A DNA stretch of 64,000 bases from Paenibacillus sp. FSL R5-0490 (GTDB lineage: Bacteria; Bacillota; Bacilli; Bacillales; Cytobacillaceae): NCBI RefSeq assembly GCF_001956215.1, contig NZ_MRTQ01000004.1, forward strand, positions 1 to 64,000. The letters run 5' to 3'. Under the pieces are notes generated by a model. The model did no database searches. It was given only the letters and a program-made list of their open reading frames with translations, and was not told where the DNA came from. Below, in pieces: positions 63,691-64,000 of this stretch (position 1 is the first letter of the stretch; each line of letters opens with the position of its first letter). The translations under genes were made by a program, and so were the position numbers.

Positions 63691-64000
63691 ACGCAGCTTT
63701 TCTTTTTAAAATAGCTTTGTTCGAGGTCACAAAACTGTGCAGTGCCATACCAGCAATGACAAGGGCCATCCCTGTTAAAGAAATTCCAGATGGCAGCGGG
63801 CTTGACAGCAGCGCCACTTCACCGAGTACAGCGAAAAGAACCTCTAGAGATTGGGTTGCTTCCACAGCCCCCAGCTTTTGCATATTGCCCCGGACTAGGT
63901 CTGTTGCTGCAAAGAATAATACTGTAGCAAAAACTCCGGAAAAGAGAGCGACTAAACCGGATTGAGTGACCTGGCTGAAACTGGGCACTCCGCTTGTTGC
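63689..64000 (-). CDS. Multidrug-resistance/DMT family exporter, C-terminal part
   Basis: The 3' end of a minus-strand gene whose frame stays open to the right edge of the window, so at least 103 residues are present and the start lies outside. The segment has three hydrophobic helices, opens with FSQVTQSGLVALFSGVFATV, and has GAVEATQSLEVLFAVLGEV, which fits the second EamA-type repeat of the multidrug resistance efflux family. The substrate is unknown. Confidence 0.7.
   Translation of the reverse strand, partial: ATSGVPSFSQVTQSGLVALFSGVFATVLFFAATDLVRGNMQKLGAVEATQSLEVLFAVLGEVALLSSPLPSGISLTGMALVIAGMALHSFVTSNKAILKRKAA

Overview
The window is a stretch of chromosome from a member of the Bacillaceae, an endospore-forming Firmicute. 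The evidence is the sporulation and germination genes (spo0F, gerQ, rsfA, pbpG, a YhcN/YlaJ-like lipoprotein), AGGAGG-type ribosome binding sites, frequent TTG and GTG starts, and strong collinearity with the B. subtilis ung-to-tdk segment. The species cannot be fixed from sequence alone. No rRNA, tRNA, prophage, complete insertion sequence or CRISPR array was seen, and most of the window is core chromosome.

Layout. Positions 1-9.7 kb hold accessory and housekeeping genes: a BCCT osmolyte transporter, an AlkD-like DNA glycosylase, a HAD phosphatase, a sugar-dehydrogenase lipoprotein, a TetR-controlled ABC-2 exporter, an Fnr-like regulator, an SRPBCC protein and bacillithiol genes (bshB2-yojF). 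9.8-16.4 kb holds pdxK, a large secreted amidase, a molybdopterin cluster (mobA-moaE-moaD-moeB) and a stress protein. 16.6-30 kb follows the B. subtilis order: ung, ywdI, ywdK, gerQ, hemQ, pta, lipL, rsfA, ywfO, ywgA, ywhB, ywhC, ywhD, pbpG. 30.3-39.2 kb holds speE-speB, ywiB-argS, a DMT exporter next to a cysteine dioxygenase, uvsE and clsB. 39.4-50.3 kb is a fatty/branched-chain acyl-CoA degradation cluster: fadF, thiolase, hydroxyacyl-CoA dehydrogenase, two acyl-CoA dehydrogenases, a TetR regulator and the fused mutase icmF. 50.4-62.8 kb is the conserved rpoE-pyrG-ywjG-spo0F-fbaA-tal-murAB-glpX-rho-rpmE-tdk run. The window ends with a sporulation-type lipoprotein and the 3' part of a drug/metabolite exporter.

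How genes work together. The fad cluster carries matching TetR/FadR-type operators at two promoters plus a cre-like site, so substrate and catabolite control probably converge there. pta has a near-perfect cre in an activating position. The Fnr-like gene has an Fnr box centred at -41.5 of a predicted start, suggesting autoactivation. pyrG has the leader expected for CTP-sensing reiterative-transcription attenuation. spo0F has a consensus SigH promoter.

The least ordinary part is the intergenic DNA. There are at least four kinds of dispersed or tandem repeat: a ~50-bp array family at both ends of the window; two unrelated short-period arrays near 26.1 and 35.0 kb; a modular hairpin family starting GTCTAGCTCC whose end abuts stop codons; and a GC-rich element starting TTGGAGCGG. 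I found no convincing undescribed multi-gene system. The repeat families and several regulatory palindromes are the best leads.
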